Origin: JALYRV01 sp036675475
GTDB taxonomy: Bacteria > Acidobacteriota > Vicinamibacteria > Vicinamibacterales > SCN-69-37
NCBI GenBank assembly: GCA_036675475.1
Contig: JAKFEY010000088.1
Span: 1 to 36,667 of the forward strand
Reading direction: 5' to 3'
Length of the DNA stretch: 36,667 nucleotides
This document shows positions 24,833 through 32,894 of this stretch, piece after piece. How positions within the stretch are numbered: position 1 is the first letter of the stretch; each line of letters begins with the position of its first letter. A program made the position numbers and the translations under genes. Under the pieces are notes generated by a model. The model ran no database searches. It was not told the DNA's origin and saw only the letters and a program-made list of their open reading frames with translations.

Positions 24833-27778
24833 TTAGAACGTAAACCGGAAGCCGATCTGGCCGACACGCTGTTCGGGGTTCTGGAAGTCACCCGCGAACT
24901 CGGTCGGCTGCATGAACGCGCTGTTCGGCGTCGGATTCGCCACGCTGCCCGTAAAGCGACGGCCGGTGAAACCCGAGGGGTTCTTGGCGTTGAAGAGATT
25001 GAAGATCTCGCCAATCGCCTCGATCCGCGCGCGTCCCCACAGGCTGAAGCCCTTCGAGACGCGGAGGTTCATCTGCGACTGCGCCGCGCCGCGGCTGCAG
25101 TTGATCGTCTCGCACGGGCCGTCCTCTTCGAACGTGGCCACATCACCGTCGAAGCCCGTGAACTTGAAGGCCGTGTCGGTGATCTCGTTGTTGGCGAGAT
25201 TGTTGTTCAGGTCGAGACCCTGCGTCGTGTTGATCGGCAGCGCCGAGCGGTAGCGGAACACCGGCGACACCGTGATGCCCCACGGCGCCTGCCACACAAC
25301 CGAGATCGTCGCCTTGTGGCGCGCGTCGGTGCGGCCCGACGGCCCGAACTGCACGTCGGCCAGCGGGTCCAGATGGTTCTGGATGTTCTGCACGTTCAGC
25401 TCGTCGGCGCCATTGCCGCCGGTCGACTGCGACTTCGACAGCGTGTACCACGCCGAGAACGCCAGGCCGCCGCTCATGCGCCGGCGCACGCCGAGGTTGA
25501 CGCCGTCATAGCGGCTCTTGCCATCGTTCGTGTCGATGTTGAAGTTCGCGGGCGAGATACCGAGGTCCGCGAACTGACGGCCAGCGGCGCCCGGGTTGCG
25601 CTGATTGAGCTGCCAGCGCGAGCCGATGTCGCGGCCCTCTGAGTGGATGTAGTCCACGTCGAACGCGGTCGAGTCGCCGAGCTGATGCGACCAGCCGATC
25701 GAGAACTGATCCGAGTACGGCTGCAGGATCCGCGGCGAGGCGATGTGCGAGTTGAGCGGCAGCGCGCCGCCCGCTTCGTTCTGGCTGGCAATCGTGGAAA
25801 TCGGATCGCCCACCTTGAACAGCGTGCCGTCGGCCTTCACGATGCCGTTCGGGTTGCTGACGCTGAAGATCGTGCCCGCGCCGATGCCGGTGGCATTGAT
25901 GGCGGCGAACAGGATGTTCGAGTTGGTGTAGCCCACATCGTAATAGCGGCCGTAGCCGGCGCGAATGACGTCCCTGCCGTCGCCGCGCAGGTCATAGGCC
26001 AGGCCGGCGCGCGGCTGCCAGTTGTTCGTGTCCTCCTTCGACTCGAGGCCGAAGTCGCGGAAGGCGGGCTGCCCGTCGAAGCGGCCGGCGCGCGCCGCGT
26101 TCTGCAGGATCACGAAGTTCGGGTTCTTCGACTGATCGATGGCGTAGCCGTCGATGTAGTCGTAGCGGAACCCGAGGTTGAGCGTGAGGCGATCGGTCAG
26201 GCGGAAGTCGTCCTGAATGTAGAGCCCCAGCTGCCAGTTCGGGATGTTCGCCTCGGCGGCGCCGCCGCTGAGCGACACCGCGCTGATCGGCCCGTTCAGG
26301 TCGTTGGTGGAGTGCGAATACGAGTAGTCGCCCGTGCCCGTGTTGAACGTGATGAACAGGCGCGGCTGGTTGATGTAGTTCACGCCCACCTTGAAGTCGT
26401 GGCCGAGGCCGCCCATGCCCGCCACGCTCCACGAGAAGTCGTTGCGGAGCTGGTACTTCTTCTGCTGCGTCTGCTGGGGCGTGTTGCCGTTCTGCCCGAT
26501 CGACACGCCGTTCGGGAACGACTCGGACGGATCCAGGCTGTTGGCGGTGATCGCATTCGCGAAGTCGGCGTACTGGAAGATGAACTCATTCAGCTTCGAG
26601 CCGCCAAGCACCCAGTTGTGGTTCACGTTGATGGAGTTGAACTCGTTCGAGCTCGTGCCCCAGCCGCTCGGCGGCACGTGCGGGTCGGCCCCGTACGGCT
26701 GCGAGTTGGTGTTGCGGCCGTAGCGCACCGCCAGATACTGCGCGGCGTTGAGGTTGGCCGTGACCTTCCCGGTCAGCAGGTTCTCACGGTACGGCGTCGT
26801 GAACGTGCCGTCCTCCGAGGGGAACAGGCCCAGCGTGTCGACCACCTGCAGCGTGTCCTGCTGCGTGCGCTCGAACGCGCCGAAGAAGTGCGCGCGGTTC
26901 TGCCGGATGGGACCGCCCACCGATCCGCCGAACTGATAGCGGCGATAGTCCTGCTTCTCCGCGTCGGCGCGCTTCTCGGTTTCGGTGATCGCGTTCATCG
27001 AATCGTCGCGCAGCAGCGTGAACCAGCTGCCCGCGAGGTTGTTCGTGCCGCTCTTGGTGACGATGTTCATGACGCCGCCGTTGCTGCGGCCGTACTCGGC
27101 CTTGTAGCGCGAGGTCACGAAGTTGAACTGCTCGATCGCCTCGAGCGGGAACAGCTGCAGCAGGCCGCCGACGGTGTCGTCGTTGTTGTCGCCGCCGTCA
27201 ATCTGATAGTTGACGTTGCGGCCGTTGCCGCCGGCAATCTGCGGCGAGTACTGCGTGCTCTTGGTCGGGTCGCTGTGGAAGCCGAGCGCGACGCCCGGAA
27301 TCGTGATCGCCGCGTTCGCGAACTGGCGCCCGTTGAGCGGCAGGTTCTCCATACGGCCGACGTCGACGACGCCGCCCACCGAGGATTCGGTGCGATTAAC
27401 GAGCGGCGCTTCGGCGGTGACGTTGACTGCCTCGGTCAGCGCGCCGACTTCGAGCGTCAGCGGCAGATCGATCGAGGTCGCCACCGACACGGCGATGCCC
27501 TTCCGCTCGGCCGACTTGAAACCCTGCAGCTCCGCCTTGATGTCGTACATGCCGACCGGCAGTGCCGCAATGCGGTACAGGCCTTCGCTGCTGGTGACGT
27601 CCGACCGGGTGAATCCGGTGGCCGTATTGGTGGCGGTGACCGTCACGCCAGGCACGGCGGCCTGCTGCGCGTCGGTAATCCGCCCCGTGACCGTGCCTGT
27701 TGTCTGCTGCGCCATGACCGGCGCCGACAACACGACCATGGCCACGAGCGTGATCATCGAAGAGATGATCTTCTTCAT
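24833..27778 (-). CDS. Oar-like TonB-dependent outer-membrane receptor
   Basis: 981 residues from ATG 27778: signal peptide (MKKIISSMITLVAMVVLSAPVMA-QQ), a carboxypeptidase-regulatory-like beta-sandwich (about 27-110, TGRITDAQQAAVPGVTVTA), a plug domain (about 120-245, with LPLNGRQFANA and NYQIDGGDNND) and a large beta-barrel ending in Phe (QIGFRFTF), the usual outer-membrane assembly signal. This architecture is abundant in Acidobacteriota and resembles Myxococcus Oar. Substrate unknown; the flanking sulfatase-like genes hint at a glycan or phospho-/sulfo-ester ligand (inference). The frame is open 58 codons upstream, but the signal peptide and a GGAGG site fix the start. It has its own leader and terminator, consistent with strong expression. 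Confidence 0.93.
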   Translation of the reverse strand: MKKIISSMITLVAMVVLSAPVMAQQTTGTVTGRITDAQQAAVPGVTVTATNTATGFTRSDVTSSEGLYRIAALPVGMYDIKAELQGFKSAERKGIAVSVATSIDLPLTLEVGALTEAVNVTAEAPLVNRTESSVGGVVDVGRMENLPLNGRQFANAAITIPGVALGFHSDPTKSTQYSPQIAGGNGRNVNYQIDGGDNNDDTVGGLLQLFPLEAIEQFNFVTSRYKAEYGRSNGGVMNIVTKSGTNNLAGSWFTLLRDDSMNAITETEKRADAEKQDYRRYQFGGSVGGPIRQNRAHFFGAFERTQQDTLQVVDTLGLFPSEDGTFTTPYRENLLTGKVTANLNAAQYLAVRYGRNTNSQPYGADPHVPPSGWGTSSNEFNSINVNHNWVLGGSKLNEFIFQYADFANAITANSLDPSESFPNGVSIGQNGNTPQQTQQKKYQLRNDFSWSVAGMGGLGHDFKVGVNYINQPRLFITFNTGTGDYSYSHSTNDLNGPISAVSLSGGAAEANIPNWQLGLYIQDDFRLTDRLTLNLGFRYDYIDGYAIDQSKNPNFVILQNAARAGRFDGQPAFRDFGLESKEDTNNWQPRAGLAYDLRGDGRDVIRAGYGRYYDVGYTNSNILFAAINATGIGAGTIFSVSNPNGIVKADGTLFKVGDPISTIASQNEAGGALPLNSHIASPRILQPYSDQFSIGWSHQLGDSTAFDVDYIHSEGRDIGSRWQLNQRNPGAAGRQFADLGISPANFNIDTNDGKSRYDGVNLGVRRRMSGGLAFSAWYTLSKSQSTGGNGADELNVQNIQNHLDPLADVQFGPSGRTDARHKATISVVWQAPWGITVSPVFRYRSALPINTTQGLDLNNNLANNEITDTAFKFTGFDGDVATFEEDGPCETINCSRGAAQSQMNLRVSKGFSLWGRARIEAIGEIFNLFNAKNPSGFTGRRFTGSVANPTPNSAFMQPTEFAGDFQNPEQRVGQIGFRFTF

Positions 27779-27785
27779 GCCCTTG

Positions 27786-27790
27786 CCTCC
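27786..27790 (-). promoter_or_regulatory. Shine-Dalgarno of the TonB receptor gene
   Basis: GGAGG on the minus strand, 7 nt before ATG 27778. It is one of the few canonical ribosome sites in the window and decides the start against the long upstream extension of the frame. Confidence 0.75.
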
Positions 27791-27815
27791 ACGTTTGAAT
27801 GATGACGACGAAACA

Positions 27816-27837
27816 CGGCCGTCCCATCGGACGGCCG
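27816..27837 (-). promoter_or_regulatory. Perfect 9-bp hairpin in the TonB receptor leader
   Basis: CGGCCGTCC and GGACGGCCG pair around a 4-nt loop, about 37 nt before the TonB receptor start. On the minus strand it is followed by TGTTTCGTCGTC. It could act as an attenuator, a stabiliser or a protein site; no known riboswitch was recognised. Confidence 0.45.
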
Positions 27838-27844
27838 GATCTGC

Positions 27845-27858
27845 CCAGCGGTAGCTGG
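27845..27858 (-). promoter_or_regulatory. Small second hairpin in the TonB receptor leader
   Basis: CCAGC and GCTGG pair around a 4-nt loop, 7 nt upstream of the 9-bp hairpin on the transcript. It is likely to be in the leader if transcription starts near an AT-rich stretch at about 27865-27905. Weak on its own. Confidence 0.25.
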
Positions 27859-27936
27859 ACTGGGATGAAGATACGCAAGTTTTCAACGGAAAGATCAGAA
27901 AAGCACGTTTCGATACGGGGTACCAGTATGAGAAGC

Positions 27937-27950
27937 GGCCGCAGGCGGCC
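27937..27950 (-). terminator. Weak hairpin after sulfatase-like gene B
   Basis: GGCCG and CGGCC pair around a 4-nt loop, 11 nt after the stop codon of the sulfatase-like gene on the minus strand, followed by GCTTCTC. The stem is short and there is no U-tract, so it is only a candidate end for the seven-gene transcript. The rest of the 183-bp gap holds the TonB leader and its presumed promoter. Confidence 0.25.
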
Positions 27951-27961
27951 AAAGGCGTTCG

Positions 27962-29821
27962 TTATCGGGACGAAAGGGCCGCGACAAGGCGCTGCACTTC
28001 CGGACGTTGCGGTGCGTCGGGCGGCAAGCGCCGAAGCAGCTCCGATGCCTCGGTCGCGGCCTCCTGCCGCCGATCCAATCGGGCAAGCGCAAGCGCCAGC
28101 GCGAACCGCGCCTGGTGCAGATCGGGCGAGGCCGCGAGCGCCGCGCGCAGCGGCGCGATGGCCTGCGCGGGCCGGCCGGCGTCGGCGTGCATCATGCCGA
28201 TGTTGGCGGTGACGACAGGATTGCCGGGCTCGAGGCGCGCGCCGCTTTCGAGCGTGCGAATGGCCGCGTCGAACTCGCGCGCGGCCGCCTGACATCCCGC
28301 GAGCCCGAGGTGCGCATCGGCGGTGGGCATCGTCGCGCGAATCGCCGCATCGAAATGCCGGCGCGCGGCGGCGCAGCGGTTGCTCTCCGCGAGCACGTAG
28401 CCGAGGCGCAGGTTCATCTGCGGGTTGGCGGGATCTTCGTCGAGCACCGCGCGCAGCGCGCGCTCGAGCGCCGCGCCGCGCACCTCCCCCGATGTGATCT
28501 GCGCGATCGCGGCGGCGACGTGAATCTTGTCTTTCGGATCGGCGCGTGTCGTCTCGCGCGACGGCGCGGATCGCCCCACATAGCCGAGCGCGGCGAGACG
28601 GCCATCGGGATCGGCGGAGGCCCTGTCTTCCGGCTGCGGTCCGCGAATGAGCGTGAGTTGGCGGGCGAGCGACGCTACCTCTTTGGGCTCCCGCTCCAGC
28701 TGGTTGCGGCCCTCACCGGCATCGTTGCGCACGTCGTACAACTCGGCTCGCGGCGCCTCGATGTATTTCCATCGGCCAGATCGAAGGCTGCGAAGCGGGC
28801 TCCACCCGAAATCGAGCAACGGCGCGAACGTTTCGGCGTAATGCGCGCGACCGGTTCCGGCGTCGAACAGATCGCGGCCGTCGGCATCGAAATCGGCAAG
28901 GCCCGCCCTCGCGGCGAGCGTCGGGGCAACATCGACCAGGCCGACGTCCCGGTCCGCGATCACGCGACCTGCTTCAATCCCCGGCCCCTCGATCACGAGC
29001 GGCACGCGCAGCGTCGTGTCGTACACGAACATGCTGTGGCCGATCTCGCCGTGCTCGCCGAACGCCTCGCCATGATCTGCGGTGGCGACGATGAGCGTCT
29101 TCGCGCGGCGATCACCGAGTGCCGCGAGCAGACGCGCGATCTGTCGATCGGCTTCCGCGATTTCGGCGTCGTACCCGGACACGTACGGCGCGTGCGGCTC
29201 GAACAGATGGATCCACAGGAACATCCGGGTTCCCGGGTTCGACGGGTTCGAGGGGTTCGGCGGGTTCAGGTTCCTGATCCAGGCGATGGCCTCGTCCACG
29301 ACGAGGCGCCCGGGACGTTCGTTCAGAGGCCGGCCGTCGGGGCCGGTAGGCATGGTGTCGCTGTAGGTGTCGAAGCCGCGCGCGAGGCCGAAGCGTTTGT
29401 CGAGCGGGAACGCGGCGACGAACGCGCCGGTCGCGAAGCCCGCGGCTTTGAACGTCCCGGCCAGCGTCGGCACGGTGGCGCTGATGCGCATGCCGTTGTG
29501 GCGCGCGCCGTGGCCCTGCGGATACCGGCCCGTGAGCAGCGTCGCGTGCGACGTCTGCGTGATCGGCGCGGCGGCGAACGCGCGATCGAAACGCGCGCCG
29601 TTGCGCGCGATGCTGTCGAGCGCCGGCGTCGCGGCGCGCGCATAGCCATAGGCGCCCACGCGGTCGGCGCGCAGCGTGTCGATGGTGATCAGCAGGACGT
29701 GATCGGCAGTCGTCGACGCCGCGGGGGCCGGCTCCGTACGCCCGCACGCGGCGAGCGCAAGGGCGAGAGCCAACCCTCCGACCACCCTTCCAACCCTCCA
29801 CCCTTCCAACGACACACTCAC
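27962..29821 (-). CDS. Sulfatase-like lipoprotein with TPRs, copy B
   Basis: 619 residues from GTG 29821, which overlaps the upstream acylase stop by 4 nt (GTGA); GTG 29815, 3 nt after a GAGGTGA-like site, is an alternative. A lipoprotein signal ends in lipobox LAAC (Cys26). The sulfatase-superfamily domain (about 40-430) has metal Asp48 in TIDTLRADR, FLWIHLFEPHAPY and ADHGEAFGEHGE. The nucleophile position is Thr88 in ITQTSHATLLTG, not Cys/Ser, so formylglycine chemistry is not expected. TPRs occupy about 470-619. Compared with copy A, an Asn/Pro/Ser-rich loop (NPPNPSNPSNPGT) is inserted just before FLWIHLFEP and is encoded by a 9-bp repeat. It is the last gene of the seven-gene overlapping run. 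Confidence 0.86.
   Translation of the reverse strand: MSVSLEGWRVGRVVGGLALALALAACGRTEPAPAASTTADHVLLITIDTLRADRVGAYGYARAATPALDSIARNGARFDRAFAAAPITQTSHATLLTGRYPQGHGARHNGMRISATVPTLAGTFKAAGFATGAFVAAFPLDKRFGLARGFDTYSDTMPTGPDGRPLNERPGRLVVDEAIAWIRNLNPPNPSNPSNPGTRMFLWIHLFEPHAPYVSGYDAEIAEADRQIARLLAALGDRRAKTLIVATADHGEAFGEHGEIGHSMFVYDTTLRVPLVIEGPGIEAGRVIADRDVGLVDVAPTLAARAGLADFDADGRDLFDAGTGRAHYAETFAPLLDFGWSPLRSLRSGRWKYIEAPRAELYDVRNDAGEGRNQLEREPKEVASLARQLTLIRGPQPEDRASADPDGRLAALGYVGRSAPSRETTRADPKDKIHVAAAIAQITSGEVRGAALERALRAVLDEDPANPQMNLRLGYVLAESNRCAAARRHFDAAIRATMPTADAHLGLAGCQAAAREFDAAIRTLESGARLEPGNPVVTANIGMMHADAGRPAQAIAPLRAALAASPDLHQARFALALALARLDRRQEAATEASELLRRLPPDAPQRPEVQRLVAALSSR
29227..29273. repeat. GGGTTC-based 9-bp tandem repeat inside sulfatase-like gene B
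   Basis: GGGTTC recurs at 29227, 29235, 29244, 29253 and 29262 (spacings 8, 9, 9, 9), followed by a partial unit. On the coding strand it yields a short Asn-Pro-Ser repeat. The unit is the reverse complement of that in the tract at 31915-31992, so the two tracts lie in opposite orientation. Confidence 0.75.
29771..29810. repeat. Low-complexity repeat encoding the signal peptide of gene B
   Basis: CAACCCTCC occurs at 29771-29779 and 29791-29799 with intervening ACCCTTC-type units (29784-29790, 29800-29806). On the coding strand this is a G/A/T tract that encodes the EGWRVGRVVGG part of the lipoprotein signal sequence. Confidence 0.6.
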
Positions 29822-32001
29822 CTCGCCGGCCTGTAGCTGCGCTCGAGATTCGCGCGGACGTCCGCGTCGGTGAACCACGCGCGCCGGACTTTCCGTTCGG
29901 CAAACGTGCGCAGCTGGTCGCGGCTGTGCGGCGACGCCGGATCACTGGTCTGCCCGTACGCCAGCACCGAGTGGCCGGTGACGGGCGTCGAGAAATCCAC
30001 GACGAGCACCCACGCGTCGCCGAATCCCTGCAGCCGCCCGTCGATGTTGCCGGCCGCGCGCACGGGGCTGCCCTCGACGGCGTCGAACCGCATCACGCGA
30101 TACGCGCCGTACGTGCCGGGCGCGCCTTCCCCCGGCAGGTCGAGGTTGCCCGCGCGGAAGCGCGACACGTCGCCCCACGCGACGTCCACCGATCCGTGCG
30201 TTGCGCGGATGGCGCGCGCGGCCGCGTCGAACTGCGTCACCGCCTCCTGCGCGTTGGCAAGTCCTTCAGGCGTCGACCAGGGCCGCGCGGCGTCCCACGG
30301 CGTCGCGTAGGGCTGCCGCACCGCGGCCACGTACGCATCCCAGAACCGCAGGAACAGCGCCGTGCCCCGGCTCGACGCCGACGCGCGGTTGTCCCACGCC
30401 CTCATGACCGCGAGACCGGCGGCGGCATCGGCCGCCAGCGCCGGCGCGGCCTCGAGCGCCGCAATCAGCGCCGGCTTCACCCGATCGGCCAGCAGCAGGC
30501 GCGTGTCGTACTTCACCCCCACCACATCGTCCACCGAAAACCGGGGGCGCGACTCGAGCAGGTCGAGCGCAAGCTGCGGCCGCAGCGCGAGCGAGCCGCG
30601 CTCGACGTACGACGGATAGCGCGAGGCGTCGAGCGGCGTGCCGCGCGTGACGAACCAGGGCGGGTTGTTCGCGTTCTGGACGTAGCCGGCCGGAGGATTC
30701 AGCAGCTGCGGCAGCTCGCGCAGCGCGTGCAGGCCCTTCCAGAAGTAGCGCGGCTCGGCCGGCACGTCGAGGCCGTAGCCGCCGGGCGCCTCGGCGCGCC
30801 GCGGCAGGCGCGCGTTCCATAAATAGAGAATGTTGCCGTCGGCGTCGGCGTAGGTGAAGTTCGACGTCGGCACATGCGCGTCTGCCATCGCGCGCATGAA
30901 GTCGCGAAGTGATCGCGCCTTGCTGGCGTGATAGAAGCCCTCGTAATACCGCGGCGAGTCGAGGCGGATCGAGCGCACCACGAAGGCGCGCTCTGCGGTG
31001 CGGTGCACCACGGGGCCCAGGTGTGAATTCCAGTAGGTGGCGCTGACCTTCCTGAGTGTGCCGTCGGCGTTTCGCGCGTCGATGGCGACGTGCACCGGCG
31101 TCAGCGCGTGTGTGCGTCCTTCGAACTCGTACGTGTCGCCGCCCTTCATGGGCAGCGCGTAAATGTCGTCGAGATCCGGCGCGTTGTTGGTCTGGACGAA
31201 CCCGAGGCGATCGTTGAAGCCCGCGCGCAGCACCGGGATGCCCACGAGTGTCGACCCGTAGAAATTGATCCGGCCCGGCACCTGGACGTGCGCTTCCCAA
31301 TACCGCGAGGCCCACGCCAGGTGCGGATTCCCCATCAGCATCGGCCGCCCCGTCGTCGTCCTGTCTCCACTGAGCGCGAACGCGTTCGAGCCGGGAAGAT
31401 CGGTGACGAGATCGACGGGCTCCTCCGCCGCGCTGTAGCGGCGATCGAGCTGGCGCGCCAGCGCGCCGCTGCTGAGCGACACGGCGGCGCCGCCGCGGGC
31501 GTTGGCCTGCACGTCGGCGGCGGTGAACACCGGAATCCATGACGGCAGCCGATCGCGGTGCTGCGCCACGTACAGGTTGACGCCGGCCGCATAGGCCTCG
31601 AGCATGCGGCGGTACAGCGGCCCGACCTCGTCGAGCGCGCGGCGCGACGCGGCGAGGTTGTCGAACCGCGCCATCGCGAGATCGTTGGCAACGGCCTCGT
31701 CGCCGCCGACATATTTCGCCAGCTCGCCGCGCGCCCCGATCAGGCGGCGCGCGATTTCCTCGGCATGATCCTCCGCCTGCGCGTAGCCGAAGCCGAACGC
31801 CGCGGCTTCCTCGGTGGCGGCGCGGATGTGCGGCACGCCGTTGGTGTCGCGATCAATCGTGACGCTCCGCGCAAGATCGGCCGGCTCGAGCGACACCGGC
31901 CGCGCGCACGCCGCGAACCCGAGGAACCCGGCGAACCCGAACCCGACGAACCTGACGAACCCGACGAACCCGACGAACCCGAGCAACCTGAGAACCTTCA
32001 T
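29818..32001 (-). CDS. Penicillin-acylase-family Ntn hydrolase, lipoprotein
   Basis: 727 residues. The N-terminus is a lipoprotein signal (lipobox GFAAC, Cys about residue 32) whose hydrophobic core is a Gly-Phe-Val repeat. The alpha part runs to about residue 204. The Ntn nucleophile is Ser205 in LPGSNAFALSG, the autocleavage site of the family, followed by the conserved RPMLMGNPHL. The beta part contains NANNPPW and the rest of the fold. Family members hydrolyse amides of hydrophobic acyl chains, including beta-lactam side chains, N-acyl-homoserine lactones and cyclic lipopeptides; the substrate here is unknown. Start ATG overlaps the NTF2-like gene by 4 nt (ATGA), and the stop overlaps gene B by 4 nt (GTGA). 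Confidence 0.9.
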   Translation of the reverse strand: MKVLRLLGFVGFVGFVRFVGFGFAGFLGFAACARPVSLEPADLARSVTIDRDTNGVPHIRAATEEAAAFGFGYAQAEDHAEEIARRLIGARGELAKYVGGDEAVANDLAMARFDNLAASRRALDEVGPLYRRMLEAYAAGVNLYVAQHRDRLPSWIPVFTAADVQANARGGAAVSLSSGALARQLDRRYSAAEEPVDLVTDLPGSNAFALSGDRTTTGRPMLMGNPHLAWASRYWEAHVQVPGRINFYGSTLVGIPVLRAGFNDRLGFVQTNNAPDLDDIYALPMKGGDTYEFEGRTHALTPVHVAIDARNADGTLRKVSATYWNSHLGPVVHRTAERAFVVRSIRLDSPRYYEGFYHASKARSLRDFMRAMADAHVPTSNFTYADADGNILYLWNARLPRRAEAPGGYGLDVPAEPRYFWKGLHALRELPQLLNPPAGYVQNANNPPWFVTRGTPLDASRYPSYVERGSLALRPQLALDLLESRPRFSVDDVVGVKYDTRLLLADRVKPALIAALEAAPALAADAAAGLAVMRAWDNRASASSRGTALFLRFWDAYVAAVRQPYATPWDAARPWSTPEGLANAQEAVTQFDAAARAIRATHGSVDVAWGDVSRFRAGNLDLPGEGAPGTYGAYRVMRFDAVEGSPVRAAGNIDGRLQGFGDAWVLVVDFSTPVTGHSVLAYGQTSDPASPHSRDQLRTFAERKVRRAWFTDADVRANLERSYRPAR
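31915..31992. repeat. 9-bp minisatellite encoding a lipoprotein signal peptide
   Basis: About eight 9-bp units of GAACCCGAC type (variants GAACCCGAG, GAACCCGGC, GAACCTGAC, CAACCTGAG) plus one shortened 6-bp unit. Every unit is a multiple of three, so copy changes keep the reading frame. On the coding strand the tract gives the repeated Gly-Phe-Val core of the acylase signal peptide, starting a few codons after the ATG. Confidence 0.9.
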
Positions 32002-32894
32002 CGAATCCCGTTCGTTTCGAACGCAATCTTCCAGGCGCCGGCCTCATCGCGCTGCCACACGCGCACGAAAAACCCGCGCTCGGCACTCCCCGGCCGTCCG
32101 TCAGACGCCTTCGCGGCCGCGTCGTAGGTGCCGACGATGAAGGCGAGATCGCCAGAGGCGGCAACTTCCACGTGAAGGATCCCCCATGTGATGCGCGCAA
32201 AGGTCGCACTCATGAAGCCGGAGGCCGCATCGGCTCCGGTAAACGGCGAGCGCTCGTTGCGATGCAGGCGCGCGGCCGGCAGCAGGTGCGCGCGGTACGC
32301 GGCGCCCACGTCCTGGCGAGCCGCCGCGGCGAATCGCGCCTCCACCTGCCGCATGTCCGCCTCGGTCACGGGCGCCGCTGAGGGCGGCGGCGCAGCGGGC
32401 GCCGGTGCCGGCGTGAAACCATCTGGAAAACTGACGGCCGTCGCGGTGGCGATGCCGATATCGAGGCGAACCTTGTACGTGCCGTCAGGCTGGCGCCGCC
32501 AGATGCTGAAGTACGCGCCGTGGCTGTCGGGCGTTGTACCGGCCACGGCGTGCATGCGGTATGGGCCGGTGAGCCATCCGAGATCGCCGGCGCGCGAGAT
32601 GGCGCCGGTTCGCGGCTCCCACAGCAGCTGACGCGCGGGGGGAACAGGTGCGGCCGGCTGCGCGCGCAGACGCTCGGTCACCTTGATCAGCGCGAGGCCG
32701 CCATCCACCGGCGCCACATCGATCGCGTCGTGCATGAAGAACGTCAGGAAGCCGTCGCGCACGCCGATCTCCTTGGTGGCCGCCGCAAACGCGCGCTCGG
32801 TGGCGGCGAGCCGCGCCAGGTTGGCGTCAGGCGCGGGCTGCGGCGGCGAAGCTTGCGCCAGCAACAGCGCGAGCGTCAGGCACACGAACACCAT
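31998..32894 (-). CDS. Secreted protein with two NTF2-like (SnoaL/DUF4440) domains
   Basis: 298 residues with a signal peptide (MVFVCLTLALLLAQA). Residues about 24-155 and 175-298 are two NTF2-like units. The first has ATERAFAAATKEIG and a central HDAIDVAPVDGG; the second has EADMRQVEARFAAAARQD and ends RVWQRDEAGAWKIAFETN, a pattern typical of DUF4440 domains. These folds bind small ligands or form dimers; function unknown. A Pro/Ala linker joins the units. The start lies inside the end of the asd gene (68-nt overlap). The stop overlaps the acylase ATG by 4 nt. Confidence 0.78.
   Translation of the reverse strand: MVFVCLTLALLLAQASPPQPAPDANLARLAATERAFAAATKEIGVRDGFLTFFMHDAIDVAPVDGGLALIKVTERLRAQPAAPVPPARQLLWEPRTGAISRAGDLGWLTGPYRMHAVAGTTPDSHGAYFSIWRRQPDGTYKVRLDIGIATATAVSFPDGFTPAPAPAAPPPSAAPVTEADMRQVEARFAAAARQDVGAAYRAHLLPAARLHRNERSPFTGADAASGFMSATFARITWGILHVEVAASGDLAFIVGTYDAAAKASDGRPGSAERGFFVRVWQRDEAGAWKIAFETNGIR

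Noticed and set aside
25643..27802. 719-codon open frame on the plus strand opposite the TonB receptor
   Set aside because: It is antisense to a gene with signal peptide, all domains and a Phe C-terminus. Its product is Arg/Val/His-rich without domains, as expected for a shadow frame in high-GC DNA.
28007..29836. 609-codon open frame opposite sulfatase-like gene B
   Set aside because: Shadow of a conserved exported enzyme; no start signal or domain on this strand.
31915..31992. 9-bp tract considered as an assembly artefact or CRISPR
   Set aside because: It is in frame, sits exactly in a signal-peptide core and has imperfect units without spacers; it fits a coding minisatellite better.
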